From Arthrobacter sp. Hiyo8 (GTDB taxonomy: Bacteria; Actinomycetota; Actinomycetes; Actinomycetales; Micrococcaceae): a stretch of 64,000 nucleotides of DNA. Numbering within the stretch: position 1 is the stretch's first letter; each line of letters starts with the position of its first letter. Where the stretch lies: contig AP014719.1 in the NCBI GenBank assembly GCA_001549895.1, forward strand, positions 3,224,001-3,288,000, written 5' to 3'. Of the stretch, positions 1-11,056 are shown piece by piece. The notes beneath the pieces were generated by a model that saw only the letters and a program-made list of their open reading frames with translations, was not told where the DNA came from and searched no databases. Made by a program: the position numbers and the translations under genes.

Positions 1-947
1 TCGACCAGGTTGAAGCCACCGGAGCGCGTCATGACCGAGGCGAAAATGGAATGCGTGATCTTGTCGCCGACGCTCATGTTGGCGATGGTGTTGGTGTTGT
101 CCCACTCCATCAAGGCCCAGAGGACTGCGCCGGCAATGAGGAGGATCAAGGAAACCTGGATGGTCAGCTTGGTGTGGAGGCTCCACTTCCTCCAATTGAG
201 GCCGTGCCGCCGGAGCACCAGCATCACCGGAAAGCCGAGGCTGCCGAGGAACACTCCAAGCATGAGCGGCACGAGAATCCACAGATCGGTCTCGTACGGC
301 ACGATTCCGTCGGAATGGGGTGTGAAACCGGCATTGTTGAAGGAAGAGATCGAGTAGAAGACTCCGTGCCAGACGGCCTGCCAGAAGTCCTCGCCGAGCG
401 TCAGGAACCGGGGAATCATCGCGATGGCCAGGACGGCCTCGATGGTCACGGACGTCGAGATGACGATCCGCAACAATGTACCCACTTCGCCCAAGCGGCC
501 GGCGTTGTTCATGGCCTCCTGCGCAATGAGCTTGCCCCTCACACCGAGCCGTTTGCTGACCATGAGCGCCAGGAGGGAGGCGAGTGTCAGGGTTCCCAAT
601 CCGCCGACGAAGATGCCGACGAGAATCACGAGCTGGCCGAAGAAGGTCCAGTGCGTCGCCGTCGACACAACCGTCAAACCGGTCACGCACACGCTCGAGA
701 CAGCGGTGAACAGGGCCTGGTGGATGGGAGTGACCGCACCGTCGGCCGATGCCGCCGGCAGGGAAAGCAAGCCGGTGAACAAGAGAATCGCGACAACGTA
801 AGCGGTGAGCGCCAATCGGGCCGGTGAGGAGTTGGCGATGTTGTCGATGAAGTCGCGGATACCCGTGAAAATCCACAGGCCTCCCTGCTCCGGCTGGACG
901 GTTTGCCAGCTGGCCGGGTCTAGGGACCTCGACTGGCTTTGAGTCAT
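1..947 (-). CDS. TrkH/KtrB-family K+ uptake channel subunit (partial, C-terminus off the left edge)
   Basis: The minus strand reads open from an ATG at 947 to the window edge (315 codons). It encodes a polytopic membrane protein with pore-loop signatures of the Trk/Ktr/HKT family: SSVCVTGLTVVS (first P-loop filter), SSFNNAGFTPHSDG (second) and VMTRSGGFN (third, near the cut). This family forms the ion-conducting subunit of K+ uptake systems gated by a cytoplasmic TrkA/KtrA RCK protein; that partner is not in the window and may lie beyond the left edge. The frame is uninterrupted, unlike most neighbours. Whether it is TrkH or KtrB cannot be decided from this fragment. Confidence 0.9.
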   Translation of the reverse strand, partial: MTQSQSRSLDPASWQTVQPEQGGLWIFTGIRDFIDNIANSSPARLALTAYVVAILLFTGLLSLPAASADGAVTPIHQALFTAVSSVCVTGLTVVSTATHWTFFGQLVILVGIFVGGLGTLTLASLLALMVSKRLGVRGKLIAQEAMNNAGRLGEVGTLLRIVISTSVTIEAVLAIAMIPRFLTLGEDFWQAVWHGVFYSISSFNNAGFTPHSDGIVPYETDLWILVPLMLGVFLGSLGFPVMLVLRRHGLNWRKWSLHTKLTIQVSLILLIAGAVLWALMEWDNTNTIANMSVGDKITHSIFASVMTRSGGFNLV

Positions 948-1058
948 GGCAGTGCTGTTCGCTTCTGGTCGATTGATTCTGCTTTCCTGAGTAGTAAACC
1001 ACTAATCGCCCGCTGTAACGGGGCAGGTGCGTTCCGCCGCTCGGGTAGCCTGTCATTG

Positions 1059-2269
1059 ATGACTTCCTGGGCAGGCCTCCGTCCGTCCCCGCTGCCAACG
1101 ACGGTGGCGTGGGATCCCGCCATGACCGCATACAATTTCGGTCCTTCGCACCCGATGGCCCCTGCGCGGCTTGAGCTGACGGCCAGGCTCGCCGCGGCGC
1201 TCGGACTTTTCGACCTGGAGCATGTGTCCGTCCAAGCGCCTGAGGTCGCGTCCGACGTCGAACTCCTGGCAGTGCACAGCGCCGAATATGTCGCCGCGGT
1301 GCGGCGTTCAAGCGAAGATCCGACGACGCCGGACCCGGAACGCGGGCTCGGCACCGAGGATGATCCAGCGTTTGCAGGGATGCACGAGGCCAGCGCCCGG
1401 CTCGCCGGAGGGTCCTTGCTCGCGGCCGAGGCAATCCTGTCCGGGACCGCGGTCCGGGCCGTCAACTTCGGCGGCGGCCTTCACCATGCCTCCCGAGAGC
1501 GGGCCAGCGGCTTCTGTATCTATAACGACGCCGCTCTCGCCGTGCAGAGGCTGCTCGACGGCGGTGTCCGGCGGGTCGCGTACATCGACGTCGACGCCCA
1601 CCACGGCGACGGCACCCAGAGCATCTTCTGGAACGACCCCAGGGTCCTGACGATTTCCCTGCACGAAAGCGGGCTCTCGCTGTTCCCGGGAACGGGATTC
1701 GCCAACGAGATCGGCGGCCGGGACGCCCTGGGGACGGCCGTCAACGTGGCGTTGCCTGCGTGGACGGGGGACGCAGGGTGGTTGCGCGCCTTCCATGCCG
1801 TGGTACCCCAACTCGTGCAGGCCTTTGAACCTGAAGTCATTGTGAGCCAGCACGGCTGCGACTCCCACAAACTCGATCCCCTCACGCACCTCAACCTGAG
1901 CGTGGACGGCCAGCGCGAGGCAGCCAACGCCGTCGCGGGCCTCGCCGCCAGGTTCTGCGAAAACCGTTGGATCGCCACCGGGGGAGGGGGTACGACATCA
2001 CGGGAGTGGTACCGCGCACGTGGAGCCATTTGATCGGCATCGTGGCCCAACATCCTGTCCAGCTGACGGCTCCGGTTCCGGAGGCTTTCCGGAGCCATGT
2101 CAGGGAAAAGTACGGGGATACGGTTCCCGAACTCATGGGCGACGGCGTGGACACCTGGTGGCGTTCGTGGGAGGTCGGCTATGACCCGGCTGACGCCGTG
2201 GACCGCACCATCATCGCCACCCGCAAGGAAATCTTTCCGCTTTACGGTCTGGATCCCTGGTTCGACTGA
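1059..2269 (+). CDS. acuC: AcuC-type histone-deacetylase-family protein (one frameshift)
   Basis: Class I/II deacetylase fold, a Zn-dependent amidohydrolase that in bacteria (AcuC) is linked to deacetylation of acetyl-CoA synthetase. Visible motifs: WDPAMTAYNFGPSHPMAPAR at the N-terminus, GGLHHASRERASGFCIYND (tandem His), YIDVDAHHGDG (Zn ligands), SQHGCDSH, and GGGGYDIT with the catalytic Tyr. The last motif is reached only after a one-base shift near 1987-1991, where a G run is one base short; the C-terminal quarter continues to 2269. Start chosen at ATG 1059 because homology-like sequence begins shortly after it; a TTG at 939 would add 40 unrelated residues. About 400 residues is normal for the family. 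Probably a working gene with a sequence error. Confidence 0.88.
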
Positions 2270-2365
2270 TAGCTGCTCGGCCGGCCGCGCAAGGCTGGGT
2301 CAACGCCGCGCGCATATGCGAAATAGTTGATGCCTTTTGGCGTATATGTCGCTAGGGTGGGAGGC

Positions 2366-2949
2366 ATGGTGACTGACGACGTATTTGCCGTCATTGCTGA
2401 GGCAACCCGGCGTGACATTCTGGTTTCCCTCCGCTCTGGGGATAAGGCTGTGGGGGAACTGGTGGAGGAGCTCGCAGCGAGCCAGCCCACCATCTCAAAG
2501 CATTTGAAGGTACTCCGCGAGGCGGATCTCGTCAGCATGCGCGCGCAGGGACAGAAACGCTATTACGCGTTGAACCCGAAGCCGCTCGCCGGTGTTGCCA
2601 GCTGGCTGGAGACGTTCGACGTCGGACCCGCGAAGCCCGCGGACGAAGCCGCCACGCCGGCCCGCAGCCCCGGCCACGTACGGCAGGCCAAGGCGCCACG
2701 GGCCAGCCGGGTGCCGCGCGGAACCAGACCGACGGCGAGCCGATCGTCGCTCCTCCGGCGAGCACCGACGTCGAGCGCTCGCCTGAAGCCGCTTCCGCCA
2801 CCGGAGCTGTTGCCGCCGCCGCCGGAATCGACGACACCAGGCCGCAGCAGATCGGCCGCACGGTTGGCCGTGCCGCAACCAAGGCTGCGGACCTCTTGGC
2901 GAACCTGCCGAACCTGCCCAACCTGCCGAAGTTCGGGCGAAAGAAGTAG
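2366..2949 (+). CDS. ArsR-family winged-helix regulator with Ala/Pro-rich tail (frameshift)
   Basis: The N-terminal 90 residues form an ArsR/SmtB-type winged helix: EATRRDILVSLRSGDKAVGELVEEL followed by recognition helix SQPTISKHLKVLREADLV and wing RAQGQKRYYAL. No Cys/His metal site is visible, so it is probably not a metal sensor. After about residue 95 the frame changes (break between about 2650 and 2700). The other frame gives an Ala/Pro/Thr-rich linker and a basic C-terminus, LANLPNLPNLPKFGRKK, ending at 2949, which reads as the natural end. ATG at 2366 is preferred over in-frame starts further up. Regulated genes unknown; it lies between acuC and gdhA on the same strand. Confidence 0.8.
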
Positions 2950-4659
<1,710 letters not shown>

Positions 4660-4699
4660 CGCGCCGCGCCCACCGAACCACCCTGCCCACCCGCCCGAC

Positions 4700-6003
4700 C
4701 TAGTGCTGCAGCAGACGCACGTGGTCCGGGTGAGTTCTGAAATCTTCGTCACTCCGAGCAGGGCCATGGTGCGGGCCATGTCCTTTTCCAGGATCTGGAT
4801 GGTGCGGTCCACGCCTGCGCGCCCGCCTGCCATGAGCCCGTACAGGTAGGCGCGGCCGATCAACGTGAAGTCGGCACCGAGGGCCAGGGCCGCCACGATG
4901 TCGGCGCCGCTCATGATGCCCGTGTCCAGGATGACGGCCGCGTCGCTGTTGTCCGCCTTCAGCGCCGCGGAGACCTCCGGAACGAGGTGCAGCGGAATCG
5001 GTGCCCGGTCCAGTTGGCGGCCGCCGTGGTTGGAGATCACGACGCCGTCCGCGCCGTGGTCCACCACCTTGCGGGCATCGTCCACCGTCTGGATGCCCTT
5101 GACCACCAGCTTGCCCTTCCAGGTTTCGCGGAGCCAGTCGAGATCGTCGAAGGTCAGGGTGGGGTCGAACATGGAGTTGATGAGGTCGGCCACGGTTCCG
5201 GTGTAGCGGGAGAGCGAGGCGAAGGTTAGCGGCTCGTGCGTGAGGAAGTTGAACCACCATGCGGGCCTGTACGAAGCATCCAGGACGGTCTTTACGGTGA
5301 GCGCCGGCGGAATCGTCATGCCGTTGCGGACGTCCCGCAGCCGGGCACCGGCGACGGCGGTGTCCACCGTGACCATCAGGGTGTCGTTTCCGGCCTTGGC
5401 GGCGCGCTCGATCAATTCCAGGGAACGGTCGCGGTCCGTCCAGAGGTAGAGCTGAAACCAGTTGCGGCCCTTCGGAGCCGCCGCGGCCACGTCCTCGATG
5501 GAAGCCGTGCCCATCGTGGAGAGGGTGTACGGAATACCAGCCGCTTCGGCCGCCTGCGAGCCCGCATACTCGCCCTCCGACTGCATCATGCGGGTGAACC
5601 CAGTTGGCGCGATGCCGAACGGAAGCCGGGATTCCTTGCCCAGGATCCCGGTCCTGAGATCGATGTTGGAGACGTCGCGCAGGATCCCCGGCCGGAACTC
5701 GATGTCCTGGAAAGCCTGGCGGGCCCGGCGAAGGGTGATCTCCGCCTCCGCTGCACCGTCCGTGTAGTCGAACGGCGCCTGGGGAGTGCGCCGCTTGGCC
5801 ATGTCCCGCAGTTCCCAAATGGTGGATGCGCGGCGCAGCTTCGCGGCGTTGCTGAACTCGGGCTTCTTGAACTTCATGAGCGGCGCCAGGTCTGAGTACT
5901 TGGGAACCCGCCGCTTGAGTGCAGCAGGACGCCCGACGGCGGAGGATACGTTCGCGGGCACCTCAAGGGAAGGGGCGTTGCTTGGCTGGACGGTCTGCGT
6001 CAT
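4700..6003 (-). CDS. lldD: FMN-dependent L-lactate dehydrogenase / alpha-hydroxyacid dehydrogenase
   Basis: Flavin-dependent (S)-2-hydroxyacid dehydrogenase that oxidises L-lactate to pyruvate and feeds the quinone pool. Landmarks: [41 protein letters not shown], the catalytic-His segment [14 protein letters not shown], and [31 protein letters not shown] (FMN phosphate). The natural end is [10 protein letters not shown] with stop at 4700. One base is missing from a C run near 4736, so the raw frame runs on antisense through gdhA to 3760; that extension is an artefact. It diverges from an lldR-like GntR gene with two operator palindromes between them, so lactate-induced control is likely. Confidence 0.9.
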
Positions 6004-6025
6004 GATGCTGTCTCCCGTGGACTTG

Positions 6026-6040
6026 TGTGGTTAGACCACA
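6026..6040. promoter_or_regulatory. GntR/LldR-type operator, copy 1
   Basis: TGTGGTTAGACCACA is a perfect inverted repeat of TGTGGT/ACCACA with a 3-nt centre. This is the TGGTNNNACCA form bound by FadR-subfamily GntR regulators. It lies 23-37 bp upstream of the lldD start. Confidence 0.75.
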
Positions 6041-6050
6041 CTCTATGCCA

Positions 6051-6065
6051 TGTGGTCCAACCACA
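6051..6065. promoter_or_regulatory. GntR/LldR-type operator, copy 2
   Basis: TGTGGTCCAACCACA repeats the same palindrome 25 bp further on, just ahead of the preferred lldR start at 6083. Two copies on one face of the intergenic region suggest cooperative repression of both divergent genes. Confidence 0.75.
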
Positions 6066-6082
6066 TCAACTACTATTTATCC

Positions 6083-6786
6083 ATGCGAACGCACGAGCTC
6101 GTCCTGAGTTGGATCGAAAAGCAATTGTCCGACGGGCATTTGGTGCTTGGTGGACGGCTCCCCGCCGAGCGGGCGCTGGCCGAACAGTTGGAAGTTTCAC
6201 GGACCTCGGTCCGCGAAGCAATCCGGATCCTGGAAGCCATGGGCTTGGTGCGGGCGGGAGTCGGCTCCGGCAAGGACGCCGGGACGGTGGTTATCGCGGA
6301 ACCGGCCACGGCACTCGGGTCAGCGCTCCGCCTCCACGTGGCCACACAGCATTTGCCCGTCGCCGACATCGTGGAAACACGGGTCCTGCTCGAATCATGG
6401 GCGGTGTCGCGCGCCAAGGCCGACGCCCCCGAACTCAACGAAGCAGCGAGGCTCCTGGACGAGATGGACCTGAGTGCCGCCGTCGACGACTTCCTCGCAC
6501 TGGACGTCGCCTTCCACCTGGCGCTGGCGGAAGCCGCAGGAAATGCCGTGGTGAGCACCATCATGGGCTCGCTCCGTGAAGCGATCGAGGGGTACGCCGC
6601 GGCGCTCACGGCGAACCTGCCGGATTGGGATCGCACCGCCGATCGCCTGCGGTCCGAGCACCGCGCCATTTTGGCGGCAGTGAACGACGGCGACGGCGGC
6701 CGGGCGGCGACGCTCGTGGCCGCGCACATCGAGGGTACTACCGGGAAGCCGGGCTGGGGAAGGCCCCTGAGGAAACTAGGCCTTGA
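6083..6786 (+). CDS. lldR: FadR-subfamily GntR regulator of lldD (frameshift at the C-terminus)
   Basis: N-terminal winged helix with GGRLPAERALAEQLEVSRTSVREAIRILEAMGLV, the hallmark GntR DNA-binding segment, followed by an all-helical FCD effector domain (ADIVETRVLLESWAVSRA, DFLALDVAFHLALAEAAGNAV, EHRAILAAVNDGDGGRAATLVAAHIEG). A G is missing from a run near 6734. Restoring it gives a short tail YYREAGLGKAPEETRP with stop at 6784-6786, whose end overlaps the convergent LacI gene by 11 bp. Start set at ATG 6083; an ATG at 6050 would put operator copy 2 inside the gene. Divergent placement beside lldD supports a lactate-responsive repressor; the effector is inferred. Confidence 0.85.
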
Positions 6787-7786
6787 CGGGTCCGGTGCTT
6801 CCCCTGAGCTCAATCCGCGGCGGGAAGTAGTTCGTGGGGGAGGCGGCGTCGTTGGTCTGGATCTGCTCCCGCATGCGGCGCCACGCAAGGTCCCCGAGGT
6901 CGGAAATCGGTACAGCCGCAGTGGTTAGCGGAGGCATGGTGTACCGGGCGAACGGCATGTCATCGAAACCCGTGAGGGACAAGTCCTCCGGCACGCGGAT
7001 CCCGCGCTCGCTGAGTCCGCTCAAGAGGCCCATCGCCGCGACGTCGTTGAAGACAAGGATGCCGGTGGCGCCGCAGGCGGCGACGGCATCGCTCGACTCG
7101 AATCCGGCGTCGAACGTGTTCCCTCCGGGAATGAACTGCAGTTCGACATCCGGGAATTCGGCCGTAAACTTCTCGAGCCACGGAGGCGCTGCACGTTGGA
7201 CGCACTGCGGTCCGGTCCCGTCAGGTAGGCCAGTTTGCGGTGGCCCAATTCCACCAAGTGGGCGGCAAGCTCCTGGATGCCTTGGCCGTAGTCCACTACG
7301 AGGCTGGGAGTCGGCACCGACTCGGTGGTGCGGTTGATGAGAACGAGGGATAGAGCGTGGGGGCGAGTTCTTCCAGGTCGGCGTCGCTCATGCGGGGGCG
7401 CAAAGAACGACGCCGTCGCATCGCCTCCGGGCTTCCCCGGCGAGGATCGCTTCTTCGCTGGAAACTTCGGACGAGTCGGCGATCAACACGCGGTAGCCGT
7501 CGCGGGCGGCGGCAATACTCAGCCCGCGAAGGATGGCCTGGAAGGTGGGGTTGGACAGGTCCGGCACCACGATTCCGATAGTGTCCGTTTTCCCCAGGGC
7601 CAGGCTTCGGCCTACCGGGTTCGGCTTGTACTTCAGCTCGGAAGCGGCTGCGCGCACGCGGGCGGCAATGTCCGCGTCCACGGTTGTGTTTCCGTTCATG
7701 ACGCGGGAAACCGTGGCATGCGAAACGCCGGCCATGGATGCCACATCTGCGATGCCCACCCGCCGGGTGTTCCTTCTGCCTGGCAT
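6776..7786 (-). CDS. LacI-family transcriptional repressor (three frameshifts)
   Basis: The N-terminal HTH reads GIADVASMAGVSHATVSRVMNG and the hinge ELKYKPNPVGRSLA, typical of LacI/PurR. The periplasmic-binding-protein-like sensor follows in pieces: TDTIGIVVPDLSNPTFQAIL, VDYGQGIQELAAHLVELGHRKLAYLTGP, GILVFNDVAAMGLL and RIRVPEDLSLTGFDD-like segments, ending at 6776. One-base losses near 7393 (C run), near 7350 (C run) and near 7190 break the frame. Start at ATG 7786. No sugar operon sits beside it, so its regulon is unknown; a perfect 13-bp palindrome upstream at 7867 may be its own operator. Confidence 0.85.
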
Positions 7787-7866
7787 GCTTTCCTTCCTGG
7801 AGCTGATGCCGCCCGGTTCCAATGCTGCGGCGACGTGTGTTCTGAGGTGAAGTTTATAGTGAGTGA

Positions 7867-7879
7867 GGAAACGGTTTCC
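7867..7879. promoter_or_regulatory. Candidate LacI-family operator
   Basis: GGAAACGGTTTCC is a perfect palindrome 80 bp upstream of the LacI-family start at 7786. It resembles the AAACNGTTT core common to this family, so autoregulation is plausible. No binding evidence beyond the pattern. Confidence 0.45.
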
Positions 7880-7937
7880 CTTGATGTCGTTGCATTTCGA
7901 TTTGCGGGAATCCGGAGCCTGCCGCTATGGTTTCGCT

Positions 7938-7997
7938 ATGACTAACCGTTGGTATGCGTATTTTTCGTTGGCTCTGGAGGGGCCCGCGTCTAACTGA
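7938..7997 (+). CDS. Aromatic-rich leader peptide upstream of DAHP synthase
   Basis: A 19-codon frame reads MTNRWYAYFSLALEGPASN and stops at 7995-7997, 113 bp before the DAHP synthase start. Five codons (Trp-Tyr-Ala-Tyr-Phe, residues 5-9) include four aromatic ones, far above chance. The peptide end overlaps the first arm of a stem-loop series (see 7967-8049). This is the architecture of ribosome-mediated attenuation: stalling at Trp/Tyr/Phe codons when charged tRNA is short would change folding downstream. The start has no strong Shine-Dalgarno, as is common for such leaders. Function is inferred from layout and composition. Confidence 0.7.
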   Translation: MTNRWYAYFSLALEGPASN

Positions 7998-8049
7998 CAC
8001 GCATCCAACTTTCCTTCAGAGCCAACAGGGCAGAGATCATTCTCTGCCC
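7967..8049 (+). promoter_or_regulatory. Attenuator-like stem-loops of the DAHP synthase leader
   Basis: Arm 7967-7976 (GTTGGCTCTG) is exactly complementary to 8017-8026 (CAGAGCCAAC). Directly after comes a perfect 9-bp hairpin, 8028-8036 (GGGCAGAGA) with 8041-8049 (TCTCTGCCC) and a 4-nt loop. The first arm lies within the leader-peptide coding region just past its aromatic codons, so ribosome position could decide whether the long stem forms. The 9-bp hairpin would be the terminator or, alternatively, a sequestering structure; it lacks a strong U-run. Confidence 0.65.
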
Positions 8050-8110
8050 TTCGCCATTTCCAGGCGGGCTCTGAGTAGGGTCCGCTCCTCTCCGGAACAG
8101 GACCCCTTTC

Positions 8111-9252
8111 ATGACCAGCATCGCCGCAGAGCCCACCACACTAAATGCCGACGTCGAAAATCCCGGCGCGCAGTCGACGTCGAACCTGCGCGTCAGCCGC
8201 TTCGAGCCGCTCCCCACGCCGCAGGAAATCAGCGCGGAACTGCCGCTGGACGCTAAGGCCTCCGCCGTCGTCGAGCGCGGACGCGACGGAGTCCGCGCCA
8301 TCATGGACGGCGTGGACGATCGCCTCCTGGTGATCGTGGGACCGTGCTCCATCCACGATCCGAAGGCCGCCTGGAATACGCGCGCAGGCTGGTCAGCCAG
8401 GCGGAGAAGCACAAGGAAGACCTGCTCATCGTCATGCGGGCCTACTTCGAGAAGCCGCGCACCACGGTCGGCTGGAAGGGCCTCATCAACGATCCCCACT
8501 TGGACGGCAGCCACGACATCGCGGCCGGACTCCGTGCCGCCCGTGGATTCCTCCAGCAAGTCACGGCCCTGGGCCTGCCGACGGCCACCGAGTTCCTGGA
8601 ACCCATCAGCCCGCAATACATGGCCGACCTCGTGGCATGGGGCGCCATCGGTGCGCGGACCACCGAGAGCCAGATCCACCGCCAGCTTGCCTCCGGACTC
8701 TCCATGCCGATCGGCTTCAAAAACGGGACCGACGGCGACCTCCAAGTCGCGATCGATGCCTGCGGCGCTTCTGCGGCACCCCAGGCGTTCCTGGGGATCG
8801 ACGGCGAGGGCCGCGCCGCCCTCGTGGCGACCTCGGGCAACCCGGACACCCATGTGATCCTGCGCGGCGGCCGCAAGGGACCGAACCACGCCGCGGACCA
8901 GGTTGCCGCTGCCTCGGAGAAGCTCTCGGCAAAGGGCTTGAACCCGCGGCTCATCGTTGACGCGAGCCATGCCAACAGCGGCAAGAGCCACCACCGCCAG
9001 GCCGAAGTCGCCTTGGAGATCGGCGCGCAGTTGGAAGATGACGTTGCTTCGCCAATCGCCGGCGTCATGCTGGAGAGCTTCCTTGTCGGTGGGGCGCAGA
9101 ACCTGGATGTGGAGCGGCAGTCGGCCGGCGAACAAGAGCTGGTGTACGGCCAGAGCGTCACCGACGCCTGCATGGAATGGGACGTCACGGTGTCCGTCCT
9201 GAACCAGTTGGCGGCCTCGGCCCGAAAGCGTCGGGTAGCTGCTTCCAACTAA
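8111..9252 (+). CDS. aroG: 3-deoxy-7-phosphoheptulonate synthase (DAHP synthase, AroG/AroF type)
   Basis: Type I DAHP synthase that condenses phosphoenolpyruvate and erythrose 4-phosphate, the first step of aromatic amino-acid synthesis. Segments seen: LLVIVGPCSIHDPKAA, LIVMRAYFEKPRTTVGWKGLINDPHLDGS, ATEFLEPISPQY, WGAIGARTTESQIHRQLASGLSMPIGFKNGTDG and RLIVDASHANSGKSHH (metal ligands). A C is lost from a CCC run near 8370, breaking DPKAALEYARR; the rest to 9252 is intact. Total about 380 residues, not fused to chorismate mutase. The leader peptide upstream suggests control by aromatic amino-acid supply. Confidence 0.92.
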
Positions 9253-9292
9253 GTGAAACCTAGTCTCCACTTGGACGAAAGACTTTCACTTT
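9251..9292 (+). terminator. Hairpin just after the DAHP synthase stop
   Basis: AAGTGAAA near 9251 pairs with TTTCACTT near 9285, with AGTCT/AGACT inside, giving an imperfect stem that begins at the aroG stop codon. It may end aroG transcription; there is no long T-run. Confidence 0.35.
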
Positions 9293-9410
9293 GGTACCAG
9301 CAGCCTCTAGAGTATCTAGCACATGGTTGTTTGATGGCTCAGCATCGGCACACCAGGTAATGAATGCTGGGGTTCGCCGCTAACCGCTGAGAGCAAAGGA
9401 ATATGGAGAA

Positions 9411-9623
9411 ATGTCCGCAGAGACTAACTTCTCGAACGCGCGTTTCATGACAGTGGCTGAAGTTGCCGAAGTCCTCCGGGTTTCCAAAATGACCGTGTAC
9501 CGTCTGGTCCACTCGGGAGAATTGCCGGCCGTCCGATTTGGACGATCATTCCGGGTCCCCGAAGATGCCGTGAGCCAGTACCTCAAGGGCGCGGTCGTCG
9601 ACGGACACTCAGAGACGGCCTGA
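9411..9623 (+). CDS. Small excisionase/BldC-type helix-turn-helix DNA-binding protein
   Basis: 70 residues with one MerR-like winged HTH: FMTVAEVAEVLRVSKMTVYRLVHSGELPAVRFGRSFRVPEDAV. This is the compact excisionase-family fold (BldC-like), widely conserved in Actinobacteria and often found directly before the bS22 gene, as here (172 bp downstream). It has no effector or oligomerisation domain, so it would act as a small DNA binder. The frame is intact. Targets cannot be read from the sequence. Confidence 0.85.
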   Translation: MSAETNFSNARFMTVAEVAEVLRVSKMTVYRLVHSGELPAVRFGRSFRVPEDAVSQYLKGAVVDGHSETA

Positions 9624-9794
9624 GCCGGCTTGGTCCCCTCAAGGGCCAGCGGTCATTGGGTGCCCCGATAAGCGGTACCCTGTTAAGGAACGTTTTACGT
9701 CATTGTAAGAATCTGTCAGTTGTAAAGTCTGTTGCTCAGTTCAAGGACCTCACCCAGCAGACAGAATCTCAATCTAGTTTGGTAAGGAACTTAC

Positions 9795-9893
9795 GTGGGT
9801 TCAGTTATTAAGAAGCGCCGCAAGCGTATGGCCAAGAAGAAGCACCGCAAACTGCTTCGCAAGACCCGCCACCAGCGTCGCAATAAGAAGTAG
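9795..9893 (+). CDS. Small ribosomal subunit protein bS22
   Basis: A 32-residue, extremely basic peptide starting at GTG 9795 (GSVIKKRRKRMAKKKHRKL, then a second Arg/Lys-rich half ending RRNKK). It matches the AURKAIP1/COX24-domain peptide identified in mycobacterial ribosomes as bS22. AAGGAACT lies just upstream as ribosome-binding site. About half of its residues are Arg or Lys, fitting an rRNA-embedded protein. A strong intrinsic terminator follows. It is easily missed because of its size. Confidence 0.9.
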   Translation: MGSVIKKRRKRMAKKKHRKLLRKTRHQRRNKK

Positions 9894-9912
9894 AGATACT
9901 TCCTACAGCGTG

Positions 9913-9948
9913 AATGCCCGTTGCCTCTCAAGGCGGCGGGCATTTTTG
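9913..9948 (+). terminator. Intrinsic terminator after bS22
   Basis: AATGCCCG (9913-9920) pairs with CGGGCATT (9937-9944), with an inner GCCT/AGGC stem, followed by a short T-run. Confidence 0.8.
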
Positions 9949-9962
9949 CGTCCGTCCCCGGT

Positions 9963-10160
9963 GACGCTCGCTCACCTATGAGCGCTTTTCCCCGGACCCT
10001 CGCTCACGTATGTCGGCCGTTTCGACAACGCTCGCTCCCGTATGTGGGCACATGCCGGAATGAGGTCGTCACATCATGTGAGCGAGGGTTACCGGGGAGG
10101 CGGGTATATGTCAGCGAGGGTTGCCGGGGAGGCGGGTATATGTGAGCGAGGGTTGCCGGG
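9963..10160. repeat. 32-bp intergenic repeat array 1 (three forward, three reverse units)
   Basis: Forward units begin at 9963, 9995 and 10027 (cores related to GACGCTCGCTCAC). Reverse units have TGTGAGCG-type cores at 10077, 10109 and 10141. The pitch is 32 nt in every case. The array fills the space between convergent bS22 and the HAD phosphatase gene. Confidence 0.85.
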
Positions 10161-10161
10161 G

Positions 10162-10979
10162 TTAGGCCCTCGGGCTGCGGAATTTGGAGAAGCCCCGCCA
10201 CAAGCCGTAGACGGCGCCTCCGACGGTCGCGGCCTTGAGGCCGAGCGTGGCTGCCCGGCGGCCGGAACGGAAGTCGTAAACAGGCCAGTTGTTCTCCCGC
10301 GCGTGGCGGCGAAGCCCGGCGTCGGGATTGATGCACACGGGGTGGCCCACCAACGTGAGCAGCGGGATATCGTTATGCGAATCGCTGTACGCCCAGCAGC
10401 GCTTCAGGTCCAGGCCTTCTTCGTCTGCTACGCGCTGCACGGCCACGGCCTTGGCTGGCCCGTGGAGGATCTCGCCCACCAACCGGCCGGTGTAAGCGCC
10501 ATCTTCAACCTCACCCACGGTACCCAGGGCGCCGGTCAGGCCGAGCCGCGTGGAAATGACGGTGGCAACTTCGATGGCGTGGCGGTGACGAGCCAGACCT
10601 TCCGGCCAACACGCAGGTGCTGTTCCGCCAGGGCCTTGGTACCGGGCCAGATCCGCGACTCGATCATCTCGTCGTAGACCTCTTCGCCCAGTTCCTTGAT
10701 ATCGGACACCTTGATGCCGGCCGCGAGGATCAGCGCGGAATCCCGGACGGAATGGACGTCCTCCATCTTTTCGCCCCGGAGCACGAACTTGAACTGCTTC
10801 CAGGCAAAGCCCGCGGCTTGGGAGAGCGTGAAGGCCCTGCGTTCATACATCTTCCGGGCAACGTGGAAGAGGCTGGCACCCTTCATGAGGGTGTTGTCGA
10901 CGTCGAAGAATGCGGCTTCGCCGTGTTGCTGCGTTGCAGCCGGCGCGGTGGCCACAACGGCGTTCTTCTCGACGGGCAT
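10162..10979 (-). CDS. HAD-superfamily IB hydrolase (SerB-like phosphatase), one frameshift
   Basis: Haloacid-dehalogenase phosphatase of the IB class: FFDVDNTLMKGASLF (motif I, nucleophile Asp in DVDNT), VWLVTATP (motif II Thr), and CWAYSDSHNDIPLLTLVGHPVCINPD (motif IV, SDSHND). A C is missing from the run after VTATP near 10572; the protein then continues as IEVATVISTRLG and on to 10162. A basic tail with a hydrophobic stretch (VGGAVYGLW) ends the protein. Such proteins are annotated as phosphoserine-phosphatase-like, but substrate cannot be assigned here. Converges with bS22 across repeat array 1. Confidence 0.85.
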
Positions 10980-11056
10980 GCCTCGAGTCTAGTCAATCGT
11001 CCGGCCCCCTGCCGTTCGCGACTGCCGTGACGACGCTGAAGCGATACCGTTGAACC

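Noticed and set aside
2311..2320. CGCATATGCG palindrome ahead of the ArsR gene as an operator
   Set aside because: Only 10 bp and no second copy nearby; too weak to list as a feature.
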